Part shown: one piece after another, positions 1-11,863 of the stretch | How the letters are laid out: the number at the start of each line of letters is the position of its first letter | How positions within the stretch are numbered: position 1 is the first letter of the stretch | NCBI GenBank assembly: GCA_963969395.1 | Contig: OZ017797.1 | Coordinates: 6,014,001-6,078,000, forward strand | Origin: Pseudoscleropodium purum | Lineage: Eukaryota > Streptophyta > Bryopsida > Hypnales > Brachytheciaceae | DNA length: 64,000 nt | Direction: 5' to 3' | Position numbers and translations under genes: made by a program | Notes under the pieces: model-generated | Seen by the model: the letters and a program-made list of their open reading frames with translations, nothing else | Told to the model about the DNA's origin: nothing | Database searches by the model: none

Positions 1-420
1 AAATACTCCAATGCAGCCCCAAGTACGAAAGCAACGTAACTATAACATATAAAACTTGCACCCCTTTCACTTTAGCACAAAAAGGATCAGGACCATTATT
101 ATATTGAGGAACTAGCCCACTTTTGAAGCACTTTATTTCATTGCCCACTAGTCCATTGCCAGGTATGCAATCATAGTCTGATGAACTCACAGGCAAACAT
201 GCCAACCAAGGATTGAATGAAAGAAAATAAACAATTTTAAAGTGAACCGCAAACATATAGTTCAAGGTAGTTCACCAAGAAAAACTGGATTCCTATTCTT
301 GTTCACTGTTTATTTATTCCTAGGGTGATCATGCAGCTCCTCAAGAATGTTAGGAAACCAGTACATTATTGATTAGACCCGAACATAGTAATTATGTCAA
401 AGAGGTGATTTAAACCGCAC

Positions 421-3400
421 CTCCACGAGCGATAGCACCAGTAGACACTTCTTCTTGTTGCTTACGCTTCAAGTCTGTTCTGAATCGATCAAGCGCATGC
501 AGCTCATGATACAAATCCTGCATCCAGTCAGATCTCGTCATTGTCATAGTCACTAATTGTTGGCCAAATTGATTTTGTCACACCAATTCGGAATTATACA
601 AAAATTCATCAATTCTGAAAATTACAAGAATATATAGTTTGTACGAAGTCAAAAGAGAGAGTTGAGGATGTAGGCAAGAGACCTTGAGTCCTTTATATCA
701 TGAGGTCCAACGTTTAATTTTAAGATGTTCGTCAATATCTTCTCGATTTTCTCCATTTTTTTGTATTCTCTAAATTTGAATTAAGTAGTGAAAAATAGTG
801 ATGTCTACTAAGGTTGTGTCAACGTTAGGATATTGAAATGGCATTTAACACTAAAGAAAAAACACGAGATACTGCAATCTGCAGGTTAAGGGAACTAGAC
901 TTTACCGCAGTGTTCTGAGCAAGAAGCATCAAATCGTCCATGATCCTATCCGCGTCCACGCTAGAGAGTCTTAGAATCTCCGTCTCTTTAAACAGGCTGC
1001 AGAGCATCTCCACTTTCTAAGTCGAAGATTGGACATAAAATTACAACAAGATAGATTGACAGGAGACTAATCATAAAGTGGGAACCCATATACACAAGAA
1101 AACTACCAACTTACGAAGTATGATAGCATGCTCACCGCCGGAAGACTCGGTCATAGCCATGCCATTGCGAATCTTTGCAATGGTTGCCGAACCTCACAAC
1201 TTCGTCAGTAAACACTTTCAGCTCGTTCCTGCCAACATGAAAGTCAGTCACATTTACTGACATTTACATAAAAGTCGTCAGACCCGAGAAAATATCTTCA
1301 AAGATTTGGAGCCTCAATGATGACGAGACGCTCTAAAGCTTTCAAGGACCAAACAGGGCTCCAAATGTGGTACAGTTGAAAGGCATCAGAGATGTTCACT
1401 AGTGAACATCTCAAGGTGAGGACACTTTTAGAGTACTATGCCATTCCAACTTCAAAAACTCACAGCTAATTCCAAAAGAGTCTTTAAGGGCACTTTTAGA
1501 ATACTATTTTATTCCAACTTCAACAACTCATAGCTGATTCCACAAGAGTTTGAAAAACACGAATCAAAAAGGGTTTGATGCGGCTTCCATTCTTCTTTTA
1601 AGGAAATTGACTGAAAAATATTTTAAAAGAGTGCAACACCTCCCCAAAGCTGGATTAGCACTTGAAAAGACGCTGTCAGCACCCCTCTGCCTTAGTGAGT
1701 TAGTGTATAATTGGGAAGCTACATGCTCCCAAGTATGCAGTTAAGGATGACTTGGTAGAAAGAAACTCTGGTAGCAAGACCAGCACCTTCAGAGGTGTCA
1801 AGAGGGCAACCAGCCACTATGGATGCGGTAGGCTGTGCATACGTGCATCGTCCACGGGTGAGAATCAATTGGACTTAGAATTGTGAGCTAAAATGTATTG
1901 TGGCTCATGCAGGATTTCAAGCATGACCATGAATATGAAGAACAATCAACAATTTACACAATTTACACAAATTTTCAAGTTGTCCCACCTCTTGTCCGCA
2001 GCAGCTATCAACAAGAGCTCGTACGGGTTGTTGGAAACCAAGCGTTGAACACTCTCGGAGACCAAAACATCCTCCTTCAATATTTTCATATCTTCTTCAC
2101 CCAACGTCATCTTCAAATTACATCCCTTCACGATGGTATTGGCCACCTCGAAGGCCAAAATGCCAATTTTATTGCCCTTGGCGACAGCCCCCCCTGCAAA
2201 CCCTCTTCGGTGCTTCACATTGGTCACTGAAGAGCTAAATGTGTCCAAGGCTCCAAGTCCCACCGTTCCTGCTCCCCTCAGCACTTCGGAAAACTGTCAT
2301 CCACACCGTCATAACACGTGAGTATCGTTGGCTGTGGGTTCCAAAATAAGGAGGGCAGGCCAACTGTCATTTGAAGCACAGTGTTGTCATCAAGCCTCTG
2401 GATTCTCTAATTAAGGGGGCGCAAGTTGAATGGTGACGGAAAAATATCACTCGAAAGAAAATGGACAACGACTAGATAGGCATAAGAGTGTGGTCTGGAA
2501 CTAGAAGAAGCCTTGGAATTTCATGACTTCTACTATATATGGGGACATCCCTTCGATACACGCTTCTTTGCAACAATAGATGGAAATCAGCAACTGAGCT
2601 CATCAAATAAATTGACATAGGTATCAACGGTGGCACCTTAAATGCACCGATTTGGGCAACAATTGATGTACCCTAAGAACTAGAAAAAGCAATCGAATTT
2701 CATGAAATGCTAAATACAAAGATAGCCTTTGATGCATCCTACTACTTTGCAGCAATTGATGGAAATCAGCAATTGACTTCGGGTGGTTATCAACAATCGC
2801 ACACCCTTCTTAATTCACCCCTTTCGGCAACAACGGAGGGCACAAATCTGAAAGAATTAGGAGAAGCCTTATGATCCATTCGCACTAGTATTAGGAGTGG
2901 ATATCGAAAAGTAAATCCTGTCCAAACGTATATCTACATTCCTTCCCAACACTCTTGCAACCATCACTATAAAATTCCATGACGAGATTAAACATGAAAG
3001 CATGCAAGCAAGACCCAATTCCTTTGAACAACCGATGGAATTTCATAACTGCAATCAGTAATAACTTGGGAGAAGATTTTCACCTTCATTACACCTTTTT
3101 TGGCAACAATGGAGGAGAAGGATCTGACAGAAGTGGTTTTGGTAGAGGAAGTGGTTTTGGTAGAGGAGGTGGTTTTGGTAGAGGACGTTCTCGCCAACCT
3201 CCGCTTCTCGGCTTTACTCCTGTACTCCGGGCCCCCAGTGGGAGAAAGCTCCTGGGACTCCATATCTGCAAATTTCAAGCCCCAGCCCCCTTCCAAAGGC
3301 CGGGGCGGCGTTGCACCCAAACTGGACACATCCGCAAAGCCCATCCGTTTCCCATGATTGCGAGCAGGAGAAGGGTTGGGTGACGGGCCACGGCTGGTCT

Positions 3401-3461
3401 TGGCGAACCGAGAGGAGGTGCGGTAACGGTTTTCGGGAGATTTGGAGCATTTGGCCCCCAT
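421..3461 (-). CDS. PSK SIMULATOR-like protein (DUF3475/DUF668), 5' half, five exons
   Basis: Plant PSI-family proteins are myristoylated, take part in phytosulfokine/brassinosteroid growth signalling, and carry DUF3475 followed by DUF668. The exons I read, in order, are 3461-3084, 2293-1989, 1228-1136, 969-906 and 517-421. All have GT/AG borders, and the phases join into one frame. Exon 1 starts MGAKCS, with Gly2 for myristoylation and Cys5 for possible palmitoylation, and contains a tandem SSTKTT hexapeptide. Exon 2 carries the DUF3475 hallmark GNKIGILAFEVANTIVKG. Exon 3 reads NELKVFTDEVVRFGN. Exon 5 reads LYHELHALDRF, a PSI signature. The donor at 420 leads out of the window, so the DUF668 half is missing here. 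No exon contains a stop. The start was chosen because of the MGxxCS context. This is the only gene in the window that looks intact. Confidence 0.86.
1389..1412. repeat. 24-bp perfect palindrome in PSI intron 2
   Basis: GAGATGTTCACTAGTGAACATCTC equals its own reverse complement and is centred on ACTAGT. It lies in the second intron of the PSI-like gene. About 10 bp further on, a ~68 bp direct tandem duplication begins (about 1422-1489 and 1490-1557), sharing CACTTTTAGA and ATTCCAACTTCAA. Confidence 0.8.
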
Positions 3462-3477
3462 GATTTGAATTCCCAAC

Positions 3478-4040
3478 TCGAATTCAAGGACCAGGAGAAG
3501 TGCAATTTCACAAGGGATCAGTCCGTGGATCACCAGTGAATGGTAAGGTACTCCTCATGGCTAGCTTCCCAAGGGAGGAACTCACATCTTTAGATTCAGA
3601 GCATAATCCTGCAGGGCTGCAACAAGAAAGGGAGAGGCTCCATCAACCGAACAGTACATTAGAGACTCCATTCACCATACACTACATTAGAGGCTCCATT
3701 CACCATACAGGTGAGCTCGGATTGGTGCTAAGTGCGAATTACTGAATCTATTGACAATTCGTTTTTCGCAAATGAATTTGAGGACCAGGAGAAGTGCAAT
3801 TCACAATGCATCAGTTCGTGAATCACCAGTGAACGGTAAGGTACTCATGGCTAGCTTCCCAAATGAGGAATTCGGGATTCAGAAAAAAATGCTGCAGCAG
3901 AGCTGCAAGAGTTAAGGTAGAGACTCCGTTAACCAAACATAGAGTTAAAGGCTCCATTCACCATACAGGTGAGCTTAGATTTGCGCTAAGTGTGCAAATA
4001 CTTCATCTACTGACATTTCGTTTTTCGCGATTGAATTCGA
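3478..4040. repeat. ~290 bp tandem duplication upstream of the PSI start codon
   Basis: Unit 1 begins near 3478 and unit 2 near 3770. Both contain GAGGACCAGGAGAAGTGCAA or a close variant, then ATCACCAGTGAA, GGTAAGGTACTC, ATGGCTAGCTTCCCAA, GGCTCCATTCACCATACAGG and TTCGTTTTTCGC in the same order. A short third start (TTGAATTCGAG) follows at about 4030. The array begins about 15 bp upstream of the start codon on the minus strand, so it must form the 5' UTR and probably part of the promoter. Confidence 0.75.
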
Positions 4041-5835
4041 GCTTTAACCCAAAATAAATGTGCAAACATTTAGAGGGTGCACGTTTCTAAATTGTTGTAG
4101 GGATTGGTTCCAGCTTCCCATGTGTGGTGAATGGAACCTCTTCCTTGCTGTATGATGAATGGGGACTTCTACATGACCTATACGCCGTACCCAAAAACCT
4201 TGCCTAATGAGTACTACTACATTGATTTACATTGAGAATGTACCGACATCTGAATATGTGTTGATTTGAGCACTTCTACGAACGAAACCTGGAACCCTAA
4301 TCACTTTTGCATGCTCCGGTACGAAGAAAGCCTCTTGAATTTGCTACAAAAAATTGTGAGAAATTGTGACCATTCTAATGATAATAACTATGCTCCGTGT
4401 GGCGTTTAGGTTGAGTTACCTTCTGATCAAGACCTAATTGATGACGGTGAAATTCTCTCCACCAAGTTGGAGACTGGCTTGGCTTGCGGAACCTACTCAT
4501 TTCAGACCTGCACAGCAACCCACACTCCATTAGTTTTTTTTCTGTTTCGTATGTTCTATGGAGAGAACATGTAACAGAGATGTACATTTCAGGGGAAGCA
4601 ATCCCCTAAGCAGTAGCAGCAGCAGCAACCCAGATTGTTCGCTATGGCCCATTTCCAATACAGAATTCCCTATCGACTCCACGGACTCCCTCCCACTGCA
4701 ATTCACCAACTCGGTACCCGAACCCAAAGAATTATTAATCTCTCTCGAATCCAAAGAAGCACCAACACCATTTCGAGCACCGACACTTCACCCATTCCCA
4801 CGACACGAACCGCCGATCTCGTCATCCCGGTACTCCAAAAGCACTTCCGAAACACCATTTCACCTCCGGAAACGCCATTTCCGAATACCGACAGTTCACC
4901 CATTCCCACCCAAATCGCACTTCCCCAACAGAACAAATCATAGTCAACGCACGACCATTCCTCAAAACACCACCCGAACTCACTTATTATCACCCCGACA
5001 TCCGCACCCAAAAGTCAACCCCTCTCAAACCCCTCTCAATCCTCTCAAACCCAAAATGCCGACACAAGCAAGCTCCTCCCACAAACACCCGCAACAGTCA
5101 GTCGGTCGGTCAGTCGGTCAGTCAGTCGCTACGATCCCTCCCCCACCCCCCGAACCAACCAACCAACCAACCGAACAAAATCAACCCCACACAGAAACCA
5201 AACGAAAGACTCTCCTCTTAAATCGGATCCCTCTGAAGCTCCAGATTTCCATAGCCACCGACAAGAGCACCACCAAGCGCGCGCGCGCACACACCTCCAC
5301 GCAAACAAAAAACACGAAACCCAACAAAACATGGAACCCAAAAACATGAAAACCGAAGAAAGGATTACCGGAGTGAGTGTGTGTTTTACGAACTTCCATT
5401 GTTCCGGATCTGCGCATCCTTCTTGTGTCCCATGGTTTGATAGTTGTTACCGACTTGGGTGTAACCTCTTCTGTGTGTGTGTGTGTGTGTGTGTCTGCTC
5501 TGTGTCTGTGCGTGAGTGTGAGTGTGAGTGCGCCCTAGCAAAGTTAGAGCGCGTGGTGACTTGGGGTGTGGCTTGGTTTGAAGGGGATTGCAGTCGGAAT
5601 GCAAGCACAATGAGGAAGACGAAGTGAAGACCATGGAGGAGAAAATGGGGTTGAATCGGGAGACGAACTCCGCGTGGGCATTTACATTTGTTGCTTTTTC
5701 TGGGATGGGGGTCTTGCTCGAGCGGTGTTTGGGGGTTGACCTTCGGGGAGCGTGGTGATGGCAAATGGTGATGGCGACGGAGATGGGGCCCAGAAGCTGG
5801 CAGAGCAGGCCTTAACCCCAGGAAGGAAAGGAAGG
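4041..5835. other. Gene-free flank with simple-sequence DNA; probable PSI promoter region
   Basis: No gene is supported here. The segment 4600-5350 is strongly A/C-rich on the plus strand. It contains a CAGT/CGGT tetranucleotide run (about 5095-5128), AACC repeats (about 5155-5171), a CG-alternating run near 5279 and a (GT)n tract at 5472-5494. A 263-codon open frame on the plus strand is a by-product of this composition. A promoter role is inferred only from its position upstream of the PSI-like gene. Confidence 0.45.
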
Positions 5836-6420
5836 ACGGGCCCATGACCACCGATTTCAAGACGACTACTGTGCATCACTCTGTTTGCTGCCATTTAGCA
5901 ACTAGGATATGATTGGAAAAATTATATTTACATATTTATTTATTTATTTTCGAGAGATGAAGTCTTCGACGATTCAGATAGAAATTGTCAAATTTTTCTA
6001 TGAAACAATTTTGTAAGAAAAAAATGATGGAAGAACATTCATATTAAATACAACAGAATATACTTTAAAAAAATCTGAAATTTTTCTCATAGATGTATAT
6101 TATAGTGTGTAGCATCATGGTATAAATCAAAGTTGTTGTGTCATTCTAAAATTAGAAAAATCAACAAAACATGGTAATAGGCCCAAAGTTCATATTACTA
6201 TAAAATATTGAAATTTACAAATTTTTCCAATTGGAGTAAAAACCTACACTTGCCAAGCCCCATTTCAGTAGTTGGACTGAAATTCAAAAAATATGATTTT
6301 ATGGCTTAGATTTACATCAAGAATAAAAAAGCAAGAAATGATTGATTTACACTTCAAGGGTGATAAACATGTGGATTAAGCATCTTCTTCTTTAGAAAAA
6401 TTCATAACACCACAATGAAG
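5836..6420 (-). repeat. Copy 1 of a ~590 bp dispersed repeat (3' end of a DUF7869-type element)
   Basis: This aligns in direct orientation, over its full length, with 23571-24150, which lies 17.7 kb away. Shared landmarks are ACGGGCCCATGAC, GTGCATCACT, GCAACTAG, TAGATGTATATTATAGTGT, the TCTAAAATTAGAAAA stretch and AGTTGGACT. The second copy continues into a DUF7869-like coding remnant. This copy is therefore best read as a 3'-terminal fragment of the same element family. It lacks a recognisable coding part. Confidence 0.65.
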
Positions 6421-7348
6421 GAATTGCCCTTCAAGATGAGATTTTGGCTTAGACTTTATCCATTCCAAATAGAAAGACATCCATAATTTTTACCCTTTCC
6501 ATTTTTTTACTAAATATAAATAAGAGACTTGACATGTATAATGTTTAATTTGAATGAAGGTGATGTATAACCAATGCTTCAAACTTCATTTCACAAACTC
6601 AAAGACAATAGAAAGAATAAAATTGTAGCTATTTTTAATAGCTACTAATATGTTAGAACCTCCAAAGTGCCTTCCTTTCGATACATAGGGGGGTCCCTCC
6701 CATATGCATCTTGAAGGTATGAAGGAGGTATCAAATAAAAATCTCACAATTTCACAAAGGAGGTCAATCTATCACATGTTCATTTGTTGATTTTTCAATT
6801 TTTTTCCTCCATTGTTATATGGAAGGAATGGAAGGATGAGTAGCATGGCATGAGTGCATGATGAGTATGGTTGCATAGGGCCCCAAATTTAGGTGGAAAT
6901 TTTTAATGGATAGTGCTAGGTTGTTGGCTCAATGAAGTCAAAAGCAAAGAATTTAGGGATAGCTTTGGATTTTGAACTTTGAAAATTGGAAGTATGGCCA
7001 CTACTTGAGATATATTCTACTTGGTTTCCCCCTTCCTAGGAACAATTTGGATTTTTTTTCCACCCTTCCTAAGGACTTTTGTAAAAAAATTCAAACATCT
7101 AATGATGTGCAAAGGGCCCAAGAAGGGCCAAATGCATGGTATATTTCAAATATAGGCCTAAAGATTGTACTTTCAACGTAAAACTGAGGACTAGCATTTG
7201 GGACTCCACATGAAAGGATGAACATTCAAGATGATTGAGATAGACAAAATTTAACCCTTCAAGTACCAAGAGTCTCCTTGAAGCTTTTTTATAGGTTTTG
7301 GTAGGTAACAATGATCTCAATTTTTGGCAAGATTTTCCACAAGTTTTT
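6421..7348. other. AT-rich intergenic DNA, nothing recognised
   Basis: Only short spurious open frames are present. Nothing in the sequence points to a gene or a complete element. Confidence 0.6.
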
Positions 7349-8272
7349 TTAATCCCTTAAGTTCCTTGACTATATTTTCACCAAAACACTCCAAAACTAC
7401 ATTTTTAGGAGAAGTACCAAAATTTAAAAAAACGATAGTTTGGAACACATCCAACCATAGGATCTTGTAGTAAGTTGATTAAAAAAGATGAAGAAAAACT
7501 TTCGGAAATTTTCACTATGTAAATTGCAAGATATTAGCGTTTGAATTTATAAAAAGCCTTTTTTTGGCCTTGCAAAAAATTGGAGAGTTGCACTTTATAA
7601 GGTCACAAAATGGTTGAAAAAATGTCCAAAATGGTTGAAACTCTTTGGATTCATTCTTTGATGCAATTTTGCTATATGCTTGTAAAATTTCAGAACATTT
7701 GGAATTGTACAACATATAGGAAAAAAATAGTAAATAGAAAAAAGTGAGAATGAATCAAAATACTAAATTATTAATAATTTAGTTATAGAATTGAAAAATG
7801 TCAATTCCAATGGTTGCAATTTTGTAATAAGAAATCTGCATCTTATAGTTTTATTTTTTCCCAAAAATATTGAGTTAAACAAACAACCTCAAAGTTTATT
7901 TTTGAGTAGAGAATCCATAATTGCCCACAAACTAAAACTCCTCATAACTTTTGACTCATAGATTGAAATGGAATGATTTAAAGCTTTCCATATATATACA
8001 AATCTAGAAAAATAATTTCAAATTTCTATTTGTGAAAAAAGTGATTTTTTTATATTTGCCCTGATTGCCCGTCTAGTAAAAAAAACTACATATCATGCAA
8101 TAATTTTTTAACCATGTAGTCAAAAGTTATGAAAATTGTTGGGCCTTAAAGAAAAACCTTGTCCTCACGTTTTGTGAAAACTTTAGCAAAAGAAAATAAA
8201 AACTCCATTCATAGTGAGTTGCCCCAAATCGTTGTATTGCTGAAAAACTAAGCTTGGTCCTTTAGGGATTAA
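7349..8272. mobile_element. Non-autonomous TIR element, copy 1
   Basis: It starts TTAATCCCTTAAG and ends with the inverse of TTAATCCCTAAAGG. No coding capacity is visible. Internally it matches copy 3 (10914-11863) in the same order: TTGACTAT then TTTTCACC, ATCTTGTAGTAAG, a TTGCAAG block, and CACAAACTAAAACTCCTCATAACTTTT (as shorter matching blocks). Only about the outermost 12 bp of the inverted repeats match well. I could not define a target-site duplication, so the superfamily is unknown. Confidence 0.55.
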
Positions 8273-8877
8273 GGTAAGAAAATTGATCAATTTTCTAGGA
8301 ATACAATTTTTATTTCAATCAGTGCCTAGAAACAAAATTATGCCAAAATAAGCCCAAAATAGGCAAAGGTGGTCAACCAAAAAAAAGTGAAACAATTTTT
8401 TTTCTCAATTTATTTTTTATGAATTATATTTTTATCTTTGTGGAAAGATTTGATCCATTCCATTTGAATATGTATTGTAAAAATTATGAAGCTTCTTGTT
8501 TTGCAAGCAATCTTAGCAAATTCTTGACAGAATAATGTATTGGATTTGGATTTGAACTCAATTTTTACAATTAGAAAAAAATGGTACATGGTTTAGTTTT
8601 CTTTCTAGAACAATCTCATTATTGGCATTAGTGTTCCTTCTTAGAGATATCAACAATTTAGTTTTTCTTTTATCTTGTACCTACTTCAAGTCTTCAACTT
8701 AATAATTTTTTAGGAGATGAAAATTACTTTTAAAAAAAAAGATTTCCTAAAATTTCAACTCAACTCTTCAACACAATTTTTTAAAATGAGAATTAGTAGT
8801 ATAAAAAGTTTTAGTTAAGAGGATCCAAAGCCTTGTAATCTAAACATATTAGGAACACAAAAAATTGTTTTCTTCAC

Positions 8878-9995
8878 TTTAACCCTTAAATTCCCAAGGC
8901 CATTTTTCTGTCAAAAAACACTCAAAACTGTCGGTTTTGCTACGTTCATCCAAGAATACAAAAAAAAAAATCATTTTTTAGAATCTAACTGTAGGATCTT
9001 GTACTTTACTTGTCTTAGCTCACATGGTAAAAGTTTCATGAAGTTTGACTATATAAATTGGAAGATATTAGCATTCAAAGTTGAAATTATTATTTTTTGA
9101 ATACTGGCCTACAATTTCAGATGACTTTGACTGCCAATTGTGAATTTTTTGGCACTACAGACTTTGAATTAAAAAAAATTTATAATGAAAAATTGAGTTG
9201 AAAGTCTAGGAATTTTTTTTTTTTTTTTAAACACTTGATTTTCATTCTTTAAAAAAATGCTAAGTAGAAGTAGGTTCAAGATTGGAAAAAAAACTAAATC
9301 AGTAATAACTCCAAGATGGGATTGAAAGACAATAATCCCAATGGTGAGATTGTTTTATCAATTGAAGACAACATTCTCAAAAAAAATTGTCAAAAATTGT
9401 GGAAATTGCATTAAAAAATGAACCCTACAAGTTATTTTTTCAAAAAGATGCTAAAATTGCCCAAAAAACAAAATTGTCTTTAAATTTCTCATTATTATTC
9501 CCAATAAAACGAATGAAAGCTTCACATGTAGACAAAAAAAAAACATTTCAGGGGAAAAAAATTAAAATTTGTTTTTGTTTTTTGCAATTTTTTTTGTGCT
9601 ACCCGTTGAGTTCAGTTTTAGGCTTTTGTAGTATAACTTTTGCTCCCCAGCACTGATTGAAATAAAAATTATATTCCCATGTAGATAATCAATTTTTCTA
9701 TCTTACAAGAAAGTTTCAAAACAATTCACCAAAAATCGAGATCATAGGAACCTGCCCAAAATCTAATTTGTCCCCTGAGGGGACAATGGGTTGAAACACA
9801 TATAACTTGTGATCAATGCACTCAATGTTTCTAAAATTTCTTCTGGATATTCTTATACTAGTCTAGCACAAGATCCTACAATTGGGTATGCTAGTAAAAA
9901 ACAAATGCTTAAGCTTTTCTTGTTTGCATTGAAAATGACAGTTTTGAGTGGATTTTGACGGAAAAAAGGGCTTAGGCCGGACTTTAGAGGTTAAA
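8878..9995. mobile_element. Non-autonomous TIR element, copy 2 (best-preserved termini)
   Basis: The left end reads TTTAACCCTTAAATTCCCAA. The inverse of the right end reads TTTAACCTCTAAAGTCCGG. The two then share TTTTTC-TGTCAAAA and CACTCAAAACTGTC at matching distances, giving inverted repeats of about 60 bp. Near both ends lies the family motif GTAGGATCTTGT, direct at about 8992 and inverted at about 9882. No coding sequence was recognised. There is no clear target duplication. Confidence 0.6.
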
Positions 9996-10913
9996 ACTAG
10001 GAATGACTATCATAGATGATTGTTGTGGATCATTTGTTGTAGATGACTATTGACATGAATGAGGGAATGAATGTTGTGCACGGAGTAATGGAGTTGTGCA
10101 AAGTTAAATCGTTGGGATTGGATTGGGACCAATGTTTAGGAAAAACCAATGGCTAGTTCAAAGTTAGCCGGTGGGGCCAAGGAAAAAACCAACTGCAATT
10201 TTAAAAACATTGAAAAAAAACCCAATGAAAAAATCTATAAAATTTATGTTTAAAATTTTTTTAAATAGAGAAAATACCCAGACTTGGTACTTGAAAACCC
10301 AGTTCAATATGAATGGGAATCAATTTAAAGGAAAATTTTGTAGCTGGTAAATTAAACTGAAAAAATATCATCACTGATTGGGCCAGAGCATGTGCAACTT
10401 GGTCTCCTGGAGGGAAAGTCCATCAGGTGGGGATCCGGCCTTTCCTATTCAAATTTTGGAAAGTTGCTAGAGTGGCAGGCAATAATTTTGATTTTGTTAG
10501 TACTCAAAACGAATTGAAAGGATTAAAAAAAAAAAGAAAAAAGGAGAGAATGACATCTCCAATATTGAATTATTTTAAAAAAAATCCTTGTTCCAATATT
10601 CAAGTTACATTTTTTTTTCATTTTTAACCCCTATAGAGCAAAGCACATTTGGGGTAGCATAGTAATTTGGGTCATCCATTTATGAATAGAATTTACATTT
10701 CTTTTCCTCTGAAATTATAACACAATGTGTGGTCAAGGAGTAACTTGAAGGTACAACAATTTTAATAACATTTGACTGCATGGTTAAAAATGTTATTGTA
10801 TGGTCATATGCAATTTTTTTTTAAGTTTGGGCGACTAAGAAAACGTCCCTTTTAAAAAGTCTGAAAAATTTGAACCTGTTTTTTTTAATATTTATATGTA
10901 TATTTGGAAAAAC

Positions 10914-11863
10914 TTTAACCCCTAAATGATTTTGACTATGTTTTCACCCAAACTACTTCCAAACTACCACTCCTAGTACATGTACCATTTAAAAAAAGTA
11001 TATATATATATATATATATATGGACACATATTACCATGGAATCTTGTAGTAAGCTTGTTTGAGAACATGTGGAAAAATTTTCAAAAATTTTCACCATGTA
11101 GATTGCAAGTTATTAGCATTTGAATTGACAAATTTCCTTTTTGGAGCCCTGCGAAAATCCGGGCAGTTGCACTTCAAGAGGTTACATTTGTATGAATGGT
11201 TGCAACTCTTTGGATTCATTTTTCAAGTCAAATTGGCTACATGCTTGAAAAATTTCAGATCATTTGGAATCATACAACATATAGGAAAAAAATAGTAAGT
11301 AGAAAGGAGTAGAGAATGATTCAAAATACTAAATTGTTAACAATTTATATATGGAATTGAAAAATGTCAATTCTAGTGGTTGTAATGTTGTAATAAATAA
11401 TCTACACCCAATGTTTGTATTTTTTTTTAAATACTGAAAATTAATTTAAATAAAGGACTTTAAAGTTTGTCTTAGAGTAGAGATTCAACAACAACCCACA
11501 AACTCCCACAAACTAAAACTCCTCATAACTTTTAACTCATTGATCAAAATGAAATGATTCAAAGCTTTCTAAATACACATAAATCTAGAGAACCAATTTC
11601 AAATTTTAATTTCTTAAAAAAATGATTTTTAAAGAAGTTTTTTTTGCTACCCAAACTGCTTGTCGAGCAATGAAAAGTACATATCATACAATAACTTTTT
11701 AACCATGTAGTCAAAAGTTATGAAAATTGTTTGGCCTTAAAGCTACTCCTTGAATACATGTCATGTTAAAATTTTTAAGAAAATAAATAAAAACTCCATT
11801 TGTAGTAAGTTGCCCCAAATTTCTATGTTGCCAAAAAATGCAGCTTGGGCGTTTAGGGATTAT
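10914..11863. mobile_element. Non-autonomous TIR element, copy 3
   Basis: The left end reads TTTAACCCCTAAATG. The right end contains TTTAGGGATTATA, the inverse of the family terminus. The body is clearly related to copy 1, including ATCTTGTAGTAAGCTTGTT and CACAAACTAAAACTCC. A (TA)n tract at 10999-11022 interrupts it. No coding capacity. Confidence 0.52.

Noticed and set aside
4558..5349. 263-codon open frame on the plus strand, rich in Pro, Thr, Ser and Asn
   Set aside because: The segment is A/C-rich simple sequence with tetranucleotide runs, which suppresses stops. No domain, and no initiation or splice context was seen.
5682..5894. Minus-strand frames at 5.8 kb and 23.6 kb that both contain HGPVLP
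   Set aside because: The similarity is explained by the shared 590-bp repeat edge; the frames diverge immediately after it, so no conserved protein is supported.
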